NCBI GenBank assembly: GCA_015039365.1
Contig: WION01000004.1
Span: 372,001-436,000 of the forward strand
DNA length: 64,000 nucleotides
Reading direction: 5' to 3'
Origin: Amanita rubescens
Taxonomy: Eukaryota > Basidiomycota > Agaricomycetes > Agaricales > Amanitaceae
Below the pieces are notes generated by a model. That model was not told the DNA's origin. It did not search any database and saw only the letters and a program-made list of their open reading frames with translations. Shown here one piece after another: positions 1 through 12,100 of this stretch. Position 1 is the first letter of the stretch, and each line of letters starts with the position of its first letter. The position numbers and the translations under genes were made by a program.

Positions 1-153
1 ATGACCTGCGGTTGGCGAGTTGAATAGCATGTATTTTTTCTTGCAGAGCCAACGTCGGACCGTAGGGAAGTGGTGAGCGGAAGTAGTGGTAGTAGACCGG
101 AAGCTTCATCGTCACTGGTGTGACATGCGTGACCTTCGCGTTTGGCTGCTGGC
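1..153. other. Window edge / ATP11 upstream region
   Basis: No convincing coding region is visible here. The stretch lies directly upstream of the ATP11 start codon and would hold its promoter and 5' UTR, or the end of a gene outside the window. Confidence 0.4.
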
Positions 154-1283
154 ATGCAGCGCTTCCTCCTGCCTAGAACAGCCGTTCTTGTTAGGCCGCG
201 TTGTTTTCCCTCGTTAACGAAACGACATGTCCATACGGACTACGAGCTGAAGTATGCTGAAAAGTTACAGAAACGGGCAAACGCGTATGATCACCGTTTA
301 GCCATTTGCTTGTCACGCTAATGTTGTTGGTGCACAGGCAAGGGCATCACCAGTGCAGGACCTGAAACATAAAGTCCAAGAGGCAGAAAGGGAAGAGAAG
401 CGTCAGTTTCCCGAACAAGTAGCTTCAAAAAACACTTCGTTGGGCAAGATAAAGCCAGCGGACGACACATCTCACTCAACGCCGTCAACAGCCCAGAAGG
501 AACGCAAAGATAGTAGCCCCATCAGGGTGAGTCATCACCGGGTCATCTTTGGCTAATACTTCATCCTCCATAATTAGGCACTGTCAAACATCTTGGACAC
601 TTCCCGCATTGTCGCAACCCCGCATACGCCCACCCAAATATCTGCCCTGTGGAACACATATCACCTCTCTCGCTCCGGTGGTACTGGTCGTGGATTCGTC
701 TGCGCTTCGATTCCCGTGGATATGTATAAGTGTATGGCCACCGTGGCAACAAGATATCCTTCGTTCATTGTCCCTGTGCCCCGCGCCCGGGCCGACTCAG
801 AGCCCCGAGGGGAAGGCGAGCGGGATTCGGCATATGAATTTTATTATCTTCAATGGGATTTTCACAGTGTGCCGCCTGTACCAGCTGCGACAGAAGATCC
901 GTTCGTGGTGCCTAAACCTAGTAATAACCCCCCTATATCCACTGTCTTGTTTACGCCTCTCCAAGAATACAAATCACGAATGTCCTTTGCAACACCGTAC
1001 CTGGTACTCACGCATTACACGGATCTTGCGGAAACTCACGGGATCGTTCTTTTGCGCGGCGAAATCACACCTAATTCGGAATGTTACTGGATCGGACGTA
1101 GATCAGAAGTACATAATGACGCAATCCGATGCGCAGTTACTCTCCATGGCTGTGCAAAAGTTCTATCTTCGGGACAAGAATGTCAGCGGACGGAGCGAGG
1201 GAGGCGAGTTGTTGAGGCAGTTCCATGAAGAACCAGCAAAATTTAGGTGGGAGGATCTGCTGAAGCATGGCAATCTGGTGTAG
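154..1283 (+). CDS. ATP11: F1-ATPase assembly chaperone Atp11 (ATPAF1 family)
   Basis: Mitochondrial matrix chaperone that binds the F1 beta subunit during assembly of ATP synthase. The ATG at 154 opens an Arg-rich, acid-free presequence ending near RHVHTDYELKYAEKLQKRA, a typical import signal. Two introns are read (about 285-342 and 527-577). The third exon carries the family core: ALSNILD, the helix ending ALWNTYH, FVCASIPVDMY, EFYYLQWDFH, LTHYTDLAETHGIVLLRGE, then DAQLLSMAVQKFYL and the C-terminal FRWEDLLKHG. Between RGEITP and DAQLL the frame changes by one base. A 19-nt GT...AG segment (1083-1101) would restore it if removed, but that is very short for an intron, so an indel is equally possible. 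Predicted length is about 330 aa. The stop lies 7 bp from the stop of the convergent next gene. Confidence 0.9.
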
Positions 1284-1290
1284 CGATAAA

Positions 1291-1977
1291 TTATTGGACA
1301 TGATTCTCATCATTAGTCTCACCTGCATGCGAGGAAATGAGAGGAGCCTTTCGAATCCATTCTCTTTTTCCTATTTCACTGACAACGAAGTCGGCAAACC
1401 CAGCCCTCGACAGGAAGATTCCAGTCTGCCCATCACCCACATATCCAGCGACCACATTTGTTGAGGTGTTGTTCGTCAAAACAGGGACGCGTACGATAGT
1501 CCAGTCAAGGTTACTTGATCGGACGGCATCTCCTATTGCTACTATGTCCTTGTATGCATTATGAGCAAGTGTTCTGACTCCGGAGATAATGAGCCAGAAC
1601 TTCGTGCTAGGCTTATCATTTGGATCTTTGATGGAAGCGGTGCCCAGACAAATCAAGCGATGCACGCCTTGTTGTTGCATGGCTGAGATGATGTTTGCAT
1701 ATCCTTTTCCTAGGGGCGTATCCGAAGGATAGATGGGCCCGGTTGGTCCAAGTGATGACAAGACAACCTCGACGCCATCCATCGCCTTTACCAATACCTC
1801 GAAGTTGTAGAGTTGTCCCTCCACAACTACCACGGCGGGATTCTCCACGGTTTCACGGGGTAGTTTTCCAGGAGAGCGGACATACAGGACTAGGGTCGCA
1901 TCTGGATAAATTTCGAGACATTTGCGGACTAGCCAATCGCCGCTAGGACCTGTTGCACCGAATATCAGAATCTTCAT
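1291..1977 (-). CDS. NAD(P)-binding oxidoreductase, NmrA/atypical SDR type
   Basis: Single-exon gene, 228 aa. The ATG at 1977 starts MKILIFGATGPSGDWLVRK, a Rossmann first strand with a GxxGxxG-like dinucleotide motif (GATGPSG). It continues with VVVVEGQL after the second strand, VVLSSLGPTGP, GVHRLICLGTASI and LDWTIVRVPVL, the usual order in NmrA-like/atypical short-chain reductases (biliverdin reductase B and SDR_a5 relatives). No YxxxK catalytic pair is obvious, which fits the atypical class. Substrate cannot be inferred. The gene is intronless, unlike most neighbours. It converges tail-to-tail with ATP11 and diverges from ERG5 across 385 bp. Confidence 0.75.
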   Translation of the reverse strand: MKILIFGATGPSGDWLVRKCLEIYPDATLVLYVRSPGKLPRETVENPAVVVVEGQLYNFEVLVKAMDGVEVVLSSLGPTGPIYPSDTPLGKGYANIISAMQQQGVHRLICLGTASIKDPNDKPSTKFWLIISGVRTLAHNAYKDIVAIGDAVRSSNLDWTIVRVPVLTNNTSTNVVAGYVGDGQTGIFLSRAGFADFVVSEIGKREWIRKAPLISSHAGETNDENHVQ

Positions 1978-2362
1978 GGTAAGGATTTCGTCTGGTGCCA
2001 AAGCCGCCACAACAGCAGCATCAGGGTCATGACTTCAAGCGCCTGAAGCCGTGTGACAATTTTATGACATCTATCAGCCTGGTGCTCATCGACACATCCG
2101 GGAAGCAATTACTTTATTATTAGCACATTTACTTGTTTGCGTTGTCCCCTTCGTTTCACCCAACAAAAAAGTAGTAGTTCTGGCCGTATTAGGTTGATAC
2201 ATCAGGTCGCGCTGTTGTAACTTGTATTTTTTGATCTTGGCAGATGAAAGTACCCACGATGTGATTGGCTCCAGAAATTGAAATCAGTTCATGTTGAGGA
2301 GAAAGAAGCAATTAGTATAAAGTTTAGTCGAACCCCTCCCCGGAATTCTTGTCGCTGCTGTC
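1978..2362. promoter_or_regulatory. Divergent promoter region, oxidoreductase / ERG5
   Basis: A 385-bp head-to-head gap. Visible elements are a reverse CCAAT box (ATTGG, 2264-2268) and a TATAAA at 2316-2321, about 42 bp upstream of the ERG5 ATG. The distance suits a core promoter for ERG5. No sterol-response element was recognised by eye. Confidence 0.45.
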
Positions 2363-4170
2363 ATGGCCCTTAACATTCAGGACCACTCTCCTGTGGCCTC
2401 TGCGCCAATGTCGTCTCTATACAATATCTCAGTTCCTTCCTTTCCGGTTATCCTTCACGAAGAAACCCGATCTTGGCTCTACACTACCGCCATTATTCTA
2501 CTCTCCTTGCTAGCCGTTGAACAAGCAGTGTACAGATATAAGAAACGTCATCTCCCAGGCGATACATGGACGATCCCGGTCATTGGAAAATTTGCAGACT
2601 CGATGCGTCCCACTATGGAAGGTTATAAAAAACAATGGGACTCTGGGGCTCTAAGTGCCATCAGCGTGTTCAATATGTAAGACACATTGCCTTGGCTATT
2701 CAAAGCGCTCATTAAATGTCCAAAGTTTTATTGTCATGGCTTCGTCCAATGAGTACGCACGAAAAATTCTCAATTCTCCGACATACGCCGAGCCGTGCTT
2801 GGTTCATTCCGCTAAAACTGTTCTTCGGCCTGATAATTGGTAAGAAGTGAACAGTGTTATGCGTAGACATCGGCTCACCTACCATCAGGGTCTTTTTGAC
2901 AGGGAAAAATCATGTTGATTACCGCCGAGGACTGAATCATCTTTTTACCCATAGGGCACTCGGGTATGTGTTATCATTCATTGAATTCCACGGTTGCCAT
3001 AGATATATTTATCATCAGAATCTATATTGGCATTCAAGACATTATTGCTCGTAAACACTTCAAGATGTGGCTTCAGGAGGCTGCTAAGGACCCGTCGTCG
3101 AAACCTATCATGATGACTGCGAGAGCCATGAACATGGAGACATCTCTTCGCGTCTTCTGCGGTCCGCATATTCCAGAACATGCTGCTCTCGAAATTAACG
3201 AAAAATATTGGTTCATCACCCAGTCATTGGAACTTGTCAACTTTCCCCTTGCTCTTCCAGGAACCAAGGTTTACAAAGCCGTGCAGGCCCGTAAGGTTGC
3301 CTTGCACTGGTTGGAACTGGCGGCACACAAGAGCAAAATCTCTATGGCGAAGGGAGCCGAGCCGGAGTGCATGCTGGACGAGTGGGTCAAGCTTCTTGCA
3401 GATCCAGGTTACAAGGGAAAACGCGACTTCAGCGACTTGGAAATGGCGATGGTCCTATTTTCCTTCCTTTTTGCTTCGCAGGATGCCATGAGCAGCGGCG
3501 TGATTTACGGATTCCAGCATTTGGCAGACCATCCAGACGTTCTGGCAAAAGTTCGTGAAGAGCAGGAACGCGTCCGCCAAGGCGATTATGAAAAGCCGTT
3601 GACAATCGAAATGATGGAGCAAATGCCATACTTGCATGCGGTTGTGAAGGAAAGCATGCGCGCCAAGCCACCCGTCACCATGGTAAGTTTCTGTACCAGC
3701 GGCGAACGTCAATACTCACCCAGTTGCAGGTCCCTTACAAGGCTACGCGGGCCTTCCCCATAACAGAGAACTACACCGTGCCTGCGAACAGTATGGTTAT
3801 CCCGTCCTTTTACAACTCTTTGCACGATCCCTCTGTTTATCCCGATCCCGACTCCTTCAAGCCGGAGAGATGGATAGACCCGCAGGGACTTGCTACGCAA
3901 AACCCGAGAAATTATCTTGTTTTCGGCAGTGGACCACACAAGTGTATTGGCTTGGAGTATGCGAGCTTGAATATTGCTCTTGTGCTAGCAACAGCATCTG
4001 TCATGTTCGACTGGGAGCACGACATTACACCTCTGAGCGAAAAAGTCGAGTAAGTAGTTGCACCATTATGTTACATTGCCGTGGTTGAAGATATTGCTCC
4101 TAGGATAATAGCGACGATTTTCCCCAAGGACGGTTGTCGGCTCAAATTAACGCCTAGAGGGTACAACTGA
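2363..4170 (+). CDS. ERG5: C-22 sterol desaturase, cytochrome P450 CYP61 (Erg5)
   Basis: ER-anchored P450 that introduces the C-22 double bond in late ergosterol biosynthesis. Six exons (2363-2676, 2726-2839, 2889-2963, 3019-3682, 3730-4049, 4104-4170) join to exactly 518 codons including the stop. An N-terminal membrane anchor (WLYTTAIILLSLLAVEQAVY) precedes the CYP61 hallmark PGDTWTIPVIGKFADSM. The I-helix reads FLFASQDAMSSG, the K-helix ExxR is ESMR, the PERF-region is FKPERW, and the haem loop is FGSGPHKCIGLEY with the Cys ligand. The second exon starts IVMASSNEYARKIL and the last gives IIATIFPKDGCRLKL, both diagnostic of Erg5. Introns are 47-55 nt. A TATA box sits just upstream. The downstream P450 on the opposite strand is a different family and not a duplicate. 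Confidence 0.97.
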
Positions 4171-4333
4171 GCTTCAAGTTCACGAACGCCACGTACTTGC
4201 AATTTATGAGATTCTGCTAATAACCCCTTGATTTATCTGGCACCCGTAAACATAGATCGATAGGTTACTGGAAAGCGCTGTGATCCATTAATATTATATA
4301 TACCCATCTCCTACATTAATGACACAAGATCCT

Positions 4334-6331
4334 TCATACCCGTCTCACTCGTAAGGGCAGAGAACTTGATCGTTCACCTTTTACCCTGGGGCGGATTACG
4401 AAACTCTGGAAAGCCTCAATATCATGGTTACAAGAGAAACTAAAGTGGCGCAATAGAGTCGCGACCAAAATCTGTGTTACATAATGTTAGTAACTGCAGC
4501 TTTAGAAATTCAGCGTGGCACTGACCTTTATTTCTGTCAGCGCGAATGTTTTGCCTATGCACGAACGAGGCCTTATTTGGTTCGAAGTGAGATAGTATTC
4601 AAACGCCTGAGATTGACACCCAAAGCGCTTACCCTTCACTGAACGCTAAGAGATTTCGCCTAATATTGGAGCCCTGATCAAGCCAACGCTCGGGTCGGAA
4701 TGATTTGGCATCATCTCCCCACATGGAAGGGTCTAGCTGAATGACATTGACAGGTATTGAAAGTACCGTTCCTTTAGGAATTGTCAAGTGTGAGCTCGAA
4801 GCCCCTGGAAGTGGTTCAACAAGGGGAATAGTAACAGTGTGTGCCGCCTGTAGGAATAAGCTAGTGTTGACCGGATGAGACAGGTAGTGGGTCATACCTC
4901 ATGATGGTTTTCTAGAATGGGAGGATGCAGCCGAAGTGTTTCTTTAATGGCTGCATCGAGAAGACGATATCCCTTACTGAGCATATTTGAAGAAATTTCG
5001 CCAGCTTCCGTTACCTCAGTTCTCAGAATAGATTGGAATTCTGGATGTTTTGCAAGCTCATATAACAACCACTATATGATTATGAAGAGCGTGTAAATTT
5101 GTACGGGAATCACTCACGGATATGACAGCGGAAACGGTCTCATAACCTGCCGACACGGTCGTGCGCATCTGAGCCAGGACTTGTTCTTCGTCCATTTTCG
5201 CTACAGACAATTGGTCCGCTCTCACTAGACATGTATTTAGATCTGGCGAATGGGAACATAAATGCCTTACACATGTGAGCCAATAGAGTGTTGTCTCCAG
5301 TGTCCCCAACCATCTTGGCATCTCGCCACATCAGGGCTCCGATTTTTCCGAGTTCACTTCTTACTCTTCGAATGTTTCTGCCCTTCTTTCCGATCATCAA
5401 AATCGGAGGAAATAACCAAAATAGAGCACGCATGTAGAATGACGAAAGTCTGTCCTCATTATTAGTGAGGTCGTTGAAGGTCTCAGTGAGCGAATGCGGG
5501 TCTCCCGTAAGGCAACCGAGATCGTAAGAGAAAGCGGCCCTTGCCACAGTGTCGAGTCTGTTACTTGGTGTCGAGCCTTATTTCGATGATGCAAAGTATA
5601 TACTTACGCGAAACGTCCTGCCCAATCCATGATGTCAATTTCGATTGAAGTGGCGCCGCTACTGTCAAATAAATATGACCATTGTGACCCTAATTTTGAA
5701 GATGTCTCTATTATTATTGGTACTAGGCCACGAACAGCTTGAGCGCTGGATGCGAGATTTAAAAAAAAGAGTCGTGAGGCAGCGAGGACGGCGGCGTACC
5801 TCAGAGCTGGAGCAATAATCTTCCTCTGCTCTTCGTGAGCTGCTTTGCCTGGGAGCAGGAGCAGTGTCAATGGTATTTCGTTGCCCGACAAATATTATTA
5901 AAAATACCTTCCACCCACAAGATGCCTTCTCCAAGTAAGGCTTTGAACCATGCCCGCACACCGTAGGGTTTCGGAAAGTTGTATGCGCCTTCACCAAGGA
6001 TGAAAGAAATAGCGCGAGGGTCGGTTATCGATAGTATTGGATGCTGAGGCGTGTGAGTCCGAGTCGGCACCAAGAAATAGTGACGTACACCGAGTGCTCC
6101 AGAGAATTTGACTACTTTTCCATACCGAATATGCCACTGGAGATACAAAAGGCCAGGAATGCTATTGTAGAGGACCCATTCTTGTCCCCACAACTTAGAC
6201 GGCGATTTTGGACCAGGTACATGCCTCAGCGCAACGCGGTTTGAAATGATATGCGCCAAAATTTTGGCCGCGACGAGGACAACAAAGCTAGCAACAAGGA
6301 GAGAGAGATTGCAGAAAGGATACGATAACAT
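4334..6331 (-). CDS. Cytochrome P450 monooxygenase, basidiomycete PAH-inducible-like
   Basis: Membrane-bound monooxygenase, about 540 aa. The ATG at 6331 begins MLSYPFCNLSLLV and a hydrophobic anchor, then the proline hinge HVPGPKSP. About nine introns were followed. Joined exons read GALG|HPILSITDPRAISFIL, VEG|KAAHEEQRKIIAPAL (C-helix), an I-helix AGYETVSAV with the acid-Thr pair, KETLRLHPPI (ExxR), FRPERWL and the haem loop FSEGPRSCIGKTFALTEIK. The last exon ends at 4334. All catalytic P450 motifs are present, so it looks functional. Similar proteins in white- and brown-rot fungi are large expanded families that act on aromatic xenobiotics or secondary metabolites; family placement by eye is tentative and the substrate is unknown. 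It converges with ERG5 (163 bp) and diverges from the acetyl-CoA transporter (300 bp). Confidence 0.88.
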
Positions 6332-6631
6332 AGCGTTGGTATTAGCGTGCTTTCATCACGGTGGTGACGCTCTATGTAGAGGGGTTAGTTCTGATCGCGA
6401 CTGGACCGGTTCAGGATTAATCGGCATTGAAAATGGAATTGAATCCAGGCGTGTCATTATATTGCTAGCATAGTTATTCCTAGAGTGATGGATTCGTATG
6501 TTAGGAGAAAGCTATGCCACGCTGCAGGACGACGCGTTGATTGACCACGTGTCACTATCACTAACCAATACTTTACACCAGCGTCGACCGATACCTGCGC
6601 GCGCGCTGAGACTCTTTCAGGAGTCGCTTGT
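6332..6631. promoter_or_regulatory. Divergent promoter, P450 / acetyl-CoA transporter
   Basis: A 300-bp gap between two start codons. It contains a CACGTG palindrome at 6546-6551, a possible bHLH (Cbf1/Pho4-type) site, also found in three other divergent promoters of this window. Confidence 0.4.
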
Positions 6632-9009
6632 ATGTCAATACGCCGAAGTGAAAAACGACAGGCCAATCAACGCAAAACTTCTCCGACTCTTGGAGCGGTT
6701 ATGAGAGTCACTGCAAGGGATAATATGGGCGTTTCTTCTTCCCTTGGCAGTATTCACATTTCCCCTCGGACACCAAAAACACCTCGCGCCGGCCGAGAAG
6801 ATGATGAAGGCGTCGAACTCAGCCTCCTTGAAGAGGACGAGCGACGTGAATCAGAATTCGAGGCGTTAGAGCTGGATGAAGGAACACTGGACCTAAAACG
6901 CAAAATATCTGCGAAGGACAAGAGGGGTATGGTGCTGCTATGTGTTTTATGTGAGTCGAATAGTATTGTTTCTTTTTAAAAAACTTACTTCGTAACAGAC
7001 TTAATTCAGGGAGTACCGGTATGTACATCTTTGCGCCATGGTAACCAAATCAAATCATCTAGCCTATGCCTTTGGTTAGCTGGGGCTCGCGTTAGGTTTG
7101 CTGACAAAACTATGACCACTGAACAAGAAGAAACCTGACAAAAACTAGGGTCGATACCATTCTTACTGAAAGAACATCTATCGTATTCGCAAATAGCCAC
7201 ATTTGCATTGGCGAGCTATCCGTATTCGTTGAAGTTGCTTTGGTCTCCAATAGTCGATTCAGTCTATTTCTCGTCTGTTGGCCGTCGAAAGTCATGGATC
7301 ATTCCAATGCAGCTAATCGTGGGCACCCTCATGCTGTACATCTCTTTGAACGTTGAGAGGCTTATGGATGATGTGCGAACATATTCTCTATGATTATACC
7401 TGCTAATGTTTCCTCTACAGCCAAGCAACAATGTCGCCGAACTCACTGCGGTATTTACCTCGCTTGTCGCTTTTTCTGCTACTCAGGGTGCGTTCCAAAG
7501 TCCAACTTAATCTCTACGTTTTCTAAAGCGTAGAATAGACATCGCTGTTGATGGTAAAACACGTTCATGTGCCATCCATCGTTCAAACGTTCACTGATGA
7601 TATAATTAGGTTGGGCTTTGACCCTGCTTTCCGAAGACTGCTTGTCTTATGCTTCGACTTGTCAGACTATTGGTCTTAATACTGGATTCTTTGCGTCCTT
7701 CACAGTATTCTTGGCTTTTAACAGCGAAGAATTCGCGTAGGGCACATTTCACTTCCTATTGCAACATTGCTGACCTTGTTGAAGCAAACAGTGGGGTGTA
7801 CCCCAACTTACACTAAGTGGATACCTGCGATTTTGGAGCATAGTTTGTTATGCAGTGACTTGTTGGCTTCTGTTTTTCAAGAAGGAGGTAAGGCAACAGA
7901 CTTAGCTTCGACGGATTAATACGAGCGATGTTCAGGATAAGGAGCGTGCAACCGATGCAGACATGAGCATCAAGGCGGTATACGCAACCATATGGTCAAT
8001 TTGTAAACTAAAGCGTATGTGATAAGTACCCGCTTCTGAGTACCAAGTTGACGATTTCTATACTAGATGTTCAATTGCTTATCGTCATGCATTTATTCGC
8101 CAAAATAGGATTCGCCGCAAATGAAGCTGCTACTTCTCTGAAATTAGTGGAGAAGGGGTTCAAAAGAGAGGAACTAGCCATTGCCGTTCTAATAGACTTC
8201 CCATTCCAGATCATGGGAGGATGGCTCGCAGCAAAGTGGTCTCGTGGTGATCATCCACTTCGTCCGTGGATAATCGCATTCTGGCCCCGTTTTTTCCTTG
8301 CAGTTGTGGCCACGCTGATTGTTTACTGGTTCCCAAAGCCACCGATCACTCTTGGATTCTTCGCCTTTCTGGTGGTCCATACCGTTTTGTCGAGCTTCGC
8401 CTCGTAGGTACCATTATGCTACAGCGACGCGTCTGTTTTCACCTCTTTTCAAGGACTGTTCAATTTGTAGGGATATCCGCTTTCCACACGCGTATCTCGG
8501 ACCCCTTGATTGGCGGGACTTACATGACGGTAAGTTAGTCGTGTTTTGCGATGTCACTCGTCTAAAATCTAAAAAAAAAGCTGTTAAACACTTTCACGAA
8601 CATGGGGGGCACGTGGCCGAAGTGGTTTGTGCTTAAAGGTAATTCTCGGTCATCCTCTTTTAAAAAAAAGGTATTAAGAACCACGCCGCAGGAGTGGATC
8701 TGTTCAGTGAAGCCACATGTCATGTTTCTGGCCAGTTGGGAGAGCTGACCATCAAAGGTAAGTTACTTCACTTCCTGAGGAAAACTATGGAAGATGAGCG
8801 TACGATGGTCAGCAACGGAATGTGTGTCTGAACATGGTAAAGCCCGATGCCATGAGCTAAATGGAACGTGTGTCACGGAGAGGGATGGATACTATATTGT
8901 GTCTGGGATATGCATGGCGTTTGGGGTTGCATTCCTGCTAGGATACATTATACCCACAGCGCGGCGATTGCAGACGTTGCCGACGTCGGTATGGCGGGTG
9001 AAGATGTGA
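6632..9009 (+). CDS. Acetyl-CoA transporter, AT-1/SLC33A1 family
   Basis: Polytopic membrane protein that imports acetyl-CoA into the ER/Golgi lumen in animals; fungal relatives (yeast YBR220C type) are little studied. The N-terminus is a long acidic cytosolic tail. Family motifs read across many short exons: LYLIQGVPLGLALGSIPFLL, SYSQIATFALASYPYSLKLL, SPIVDSVY, GRRKSWIIP, FSATQDIAVDGWALTLL, ASTCQTIGLNTGFF, GFAANEAAT, AFHTRISDPLIGGTYMT, LLNTFTNMGGTWPKW and the cysteine-containing lumenal C-terminal part GTCVTERDGYYIVSGIC. It ends with a hydrophobic helix and VWRVKM. At least three exons are tiny: 6999-7018 (20 nt), 7080-7095 (16 nt) and 7539-7553 (15 nt). About ten transmembrane segments are expected. 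The GYF gene starts 91 bp downstream on the same strand. Confidence 0.92.
7080..7095 (+). other. 16-nt microexon of the AT-1-type transporter
   Basis: Between acceptor TTAG (ends 7079) and donor GTTTGC (from 7096). It supplies LGLAL and one base of the next Gly codon in GVP|LGLAL|GSIPFLL, a conserved family stretch. The preceding exon (6999-7018) is only 20 nt. Confidence 0.75.
7539..7553 (+). other. 15-nt microexon of the AT-1-type transporter
   Basis: Acceptor AATAG ends at 7538 and donor GTAAAA begins at 7554. It encodes DIAVD (split codons at both ends) in the invariant ATQDIAVDGWA motif, so omission would destroy a signature segment. Confidence 0.8.
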
Positions 9010-9100
9010 CCTGCCCTAAGGTGGAGTGACGGACGTAAATATTTGACGATTAGAGTTCCTGTGTACACTGTTAACTCGCAGAGTAATTGACTTTTGAGCC

Positions 9101-12100
9101 ATGTCTACAACCGCAATGCACTTTGGTCCTGAATGGATGCGCGCAAAGCAACATCCAACAGCCAGAGTACAAAATCCTCCCTCTCCTCCTCCCAACCATT
9201 CGTCTCTCGCCGCGCCGTATGAAAAGCGTGATGAACCCAACCCATTCAGGTATTCAAAGGAAGAGATACTCAGGATTTACAAGGAGAGTGATAATAGGGG
9301 TGCTCTGGGCTTGGATGTTGAACATTGGGAGGGTGTTGTACGCGAGGGTGCTAGTGAGCCAGTGAGCCTGCGTGAGATGGACGAGGCGGAAAAGAAGGTC
9401 GATCCTCTCGAGATGAACGTCCCCAGTTTGCTTACCGCCTGATCCAGCTCTTTGCAGGTTCCATTAACTCAGGCCCTCGTCGTCGACCATCTGGTGACTA
9501 TCTTGCTCCACTCTCGACCGATCGCCCTCGTTTGAACTATACAAGCTCAATTGCGGGAACTCCTCTGCGCGAAAGGTTTGGTCCCCTCAGGCGACGAGAC
9601 AGTACAGGTAATTCATGAATATCTTCGTGTCGGCATTTTACACATAGAGGTTTTTTAGATTCTCCCACTAGTCCTGCTCCTTTGCCTCGCAAGCAGTCCA
9701 TACCCAGTTTACAAAATACGGGGATCCCTTCTCCACGCGATGCGGGTCTCCCGTCGCCCCACAATCGCGTTGGTACAACCCTCAATGTCGACGGTGGCGA
9801 TTCCTGGACCGCCCATCGACGTGCCTCTGAAGTTTCGCTCAAGTCTGCCATTACAATGAGCCGCGAAGCTAGCAGCGATCTTCAAACTAGGGCAAGTAAT
9901 ATTCGGGAAGAGCAAGATGGTTTTCATGGTGAAGTAGAAAAGGTTCTTGACAGAGGGTCAGGCGGACTGTCTACGTATCAAGCCGAGTACGTAGCTGGTC
10001 AGAACTCCGGCTCAGCGCAAACAGATTTGCTTAACGTTAATCTTCGAGCGAATCACTCCGAAAATGCTGTCGATTACAGTGTATCTGAAAGAGTGCCGAG
10101 CGGTCCGCCACCACCACTTCAGGACCTGGCTAGTGTAGAGTGGTCTTATAAAGATCCTACGGGTCAGGTACAAGGTAAGGCACGTCTATCGTCGCATTCT
10201 ATTGATCTAACTGTGGTTTCAGGCCCCTTCCGTGCCGACTTGATGCAAAAATGGTTTGACGGAGGTTTTTTCTCGCTTGATCTTCCGACGAAGCGTACTC
10301 ATCTTGATTCGCATTGGATAACCGTGGAAGACTTATTGAGACGAGCGTGCGACGACAAAATTTTCCTTTCCGTTCCAGTCCCCCCTGCTCCACCAGGTCT
10401 CAAGCGAAGAACCGATTCTCCACTCCAATCATACCCAGGATCAACTGAGCAGGATGCGTATGCCGGCCTAAATCATCCATCACCTATCAGGACCCATCGA
10501 AATTCTACTTTGGATAGTTATGTCACCGCTGGGTCCACTTCCTCCGATTCGCCTTCATCTTTTGGTAATGCCCGATTTAGCAACGGATCCCCAGATTCCA
10601 TTGGGCTTGGTGGTAGGGCTGCAAATTCTTCATACTACGTGGGATCTTCCGCGGATGGAAGAGTCGTCAATCCTTCCAATATAGTTGATACTTCTGCACC
10701 TTTTGTTGCTCGCAGGCCAGCTTTAAACGATGCAACGCTTGATCCTGCCTTGATGCGCTCACATGGTTATCCAAGTATCACACCCACCAGGACAGCAAGT
10801 ATGGGGGAATACGGATTAAATGCCATATACAATCCGGCATCGTATCCGATACTTGATTCCGTAGCCTCCTCCCGCAATGCTGAGCCTCTGCCACTAAACG
10901 CTTATAACCAAAGTCCAGGGCTAGAACCAATGTTAAGCTACCACAATGGGCACGGTGGTTTCCATGATAATATGCTGAGTAATTCCACCTTCGGTCAACC
11001 GGATTATGGTCGTCTTGGACTCGTTAATGAAGAGATCTCGCCGCTTAGCCACTATAATGCCTTTGGTGGCATTGTTAATAACACTGTACATGGACAGGCT
11101 CAGTTTAGTCAAACGAGTTCACCCTTCCTATCGCATACAAATGCCCCAAATGCCCAACCGAATAATCTCGATCCACTGGAGTCACATCCTGCTGCAAATG
11201 TCGATTTACCCCCTGACGTTCAGGCTGAATCGGAATCATCCATCCAATCGCCTTGGCAAGAGATACCAGATGTGTCGGCACCACAGCACGGTGCATCCCT
11301 TGATGCCTTGCATCCAAGTCTTCGGCCACCTGCACCGCGAGCATCCCCTTGGGGCAACAAAATAGAGTCACCACAGCAACCAACCCAAGCGAAAGATGTC
11401 TCTCCTTGGACTTCTCAAGCTGCTGTATCCGATGGTTGGAAGGGAGATTCACAGCATGACAGACTCACGTTTAGCAATGTAGTGCAACATAATCAGCAGT
11501 ACCTATCGAACGATGGCCAAGCTATTACAACTCCGGAATCACCCAACCCGCAACAGGAACAGATCAATGTTGTACACACGCCATCCATTGAGAATGGGCC
11601 TGCTGTTTCTAGTGGTTCTGTTCAGTCAAGTCGCGACGCAGTTGTTTCCCAACTTGATCAAGAGCGTAGGCCTGATGGAACGAGTGTGACGCCGGATACA
11701 TCTGGTAAAATCGATACCCCTGCCCAAGCACCAGCTCCCAAGGTTGCATGGTCAAAGGAACCTGGCCCGTCGATCAGTTTGCGCGAGATTCAGGAGGCTG
11801 AAACGAAGAAAGTTGAGGCTCGCAAAGTAGCTGAACGGGTGACGAGAACGAATCCTGCCCCCGCAGAAGTAAAAGATGTCCAGCCTTTCACGGCGTCGTG
11901 GGGCCTGCCCTCATCGCAAGCTGGCGCCCGTTCGACCGCGCCGTTGAAAGAGGTAACTCCAGCGTCTAGTCCATCTGTGCCCGCTCCTCCGGCACCTGTT
12001 TGGACGAATACTGTCAAGTCCAATCCGGCAAAGAAGTCAATGAAAGAAATACAGGAGGAAGAGGAACGGCGTAAACGACTTCTCGCAACAAAGGAGCCTA

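Noticed and set aside
549..1283. Reading the whole 549-1283 frame as one protein
   Set aside because: Only the last part (from about DAQLLSM) belongs to ATP11; the rest is out of frame with the conserved ATP11 core.
9424..9456. A 32-nt intron in the GYF gene (donor GTTTGC)
   Set aside because: A 50-nt intron from GTCGAT to ATCCAG gives EAEKK|LFAGSINS, which fits the family better, so no ultra-short intron is needed.
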